Origin: Castellaniella sp036379515
GTDB taxonomy: Bacteria; Pseudomonadota; Gammaproteobacteria; Burkholderiales; Burkholderiaceae_B
Assembly: GCF_036379515.1 (NCBI RefSeq)
Contig: NZ_DASVGN010000025.1
Location: 1-64,000, forward strand
Direction of reading: 5' to 3'
DNA length: 64,000 nucleotides
Shown here piece by piece: positions 63,890 through 64,000 of this stretch. Every line of letters begins with the position of its first letter. Position 1 is the stretch's first letter. Under the pieces are notes generated by a model. It was not told where the DNA came from. It ran no database searches and was given only the letters and a program-made list of their open reading frames with translations. A program made the position numbers and the translations under genes.

Positions 63890-64000
63890 GTCGCGAAGGC
63901 TGCCATTTCAGGAAGATGTTTTCAAAGAGGCTGATGGCCGAGATTCCCAGCGTCGTGAACAAGGTGATGGACAGGAGCGCAGCGAATACCAACGGAATGT
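63879..64000 (-). CDS. ABC transporter permease, 3' end only
   Basis: The last 39 codons of a gene entering from beyond the window edge: a hydrophobic helix IPLVFAALLSITLFTTLGIS followed by LFENIFLKWQPSRRAR and a stop. The closing E..FLKWQPS pattern is common in nitrate/taurine-type (SsuC/TauC-like) permeases. Stop codon at 63879-63881, inside the start region of the IclR gene. Confidence 0.6.
   Translation of the reverse strand, partial: IPLVFAALLSITLFTTLGISAISLFENIFLKWQPSRRAR

Overview
The window looks like chromosomal DNA of a GC-rich betaproteobacterium, most likely of the Alcaligenaceae (Bordetella/Achromobacter/Pusillimonas type). This is inferred from gene content and order: smg next to a topoisomerase III, aceK inside a leucine-degradation (liu) cluster, argS followed by a SPOR protein and dsbA, DUF1840 next to a type-2 leuA, TRAP-TAXI with DUF1850, and a DUF3482 GTPase with DUF2868. 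I see no rRNA, tRNA, CRISPR array or complete insertion sequence.

Layout. 0.1-4.3 kb: topB, gluQ and smg (DNA topology, tRNA modification). 4.5-12.9 kb: a liu cluster on the minus strand (liuR, liuA, aceK, thiolase, liuB, liuD) with two LiuR-type palindromes; the usual hydratase and HMG-CoA lyase genes are not present here. 13.1-15.5 kb: an MBL-fold hydrolase and cystathionine beta-lyase. 15.6-24.6 kb: an accessory catabolic block with a TetR regulator, SDR, two crotonase-fold enzymes, a complete CUT1-type ABC importer and a CaiB-type CoA transferase. It abuts a decayed 3' end of an asparaginase gene, which suggests an insertion or deletion joint. 25.0-28.1 kb: dsbA, a SPOR protein and argS. 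28.3-35.7 kb: a visibly AT-richer, probably acquired block with LysR, a galactonate-dehydratase-like enolase-superfamily enzyme, a maleylacetate-reductase-like Fe-ADH, a DctP plus fused DctQM TRAP transporter and a 2-hydroxyacid dehydrogenase.

35.8-39.6 kb holds a 1257-residue RHS protein with a Sec signal peptide and a C-terminal DUF2235/Tle1-like hydrolase domain, with no recognisable immunity, VgrG or PAAR gene. 39.6-49.8 kb is mostly housekeeping: DUF1840, leuA behind a leucine-codon-rich leader ORF, a two-TM protein, rpoN, a Cys-rich anchored protein, prfC, a LysE exporter, rhlE, a carboxymuconolactone-decarboxylase-family protein and a GST. 49.9-59.7 kb is membrane-dominated: the GTPase/DUF2868 pair, TRAP-TAXI with DUF1850, and an overlapping CLC/cation-proton antiporter pair. 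59.8-64.0 kb is accessory and eroded: fragments of a RidA-family gene and a dipeptide ABC ATPase next to an intact D-amino-acid deaminase-like gene, a VapBC-like toxin-antitoxin pair with a palindromic operator, a TIGR02444 protein, and an IclR regulator overlapping the 3' end of an ABC permease.

Best candidates for something not yet described are the signal-peptide-bearing RHS hydrolase without immunity gene, the leader ORF in front of leuA, the ABC importer/CoA-transferase cassette and the sugar-acid-like TRAP block.
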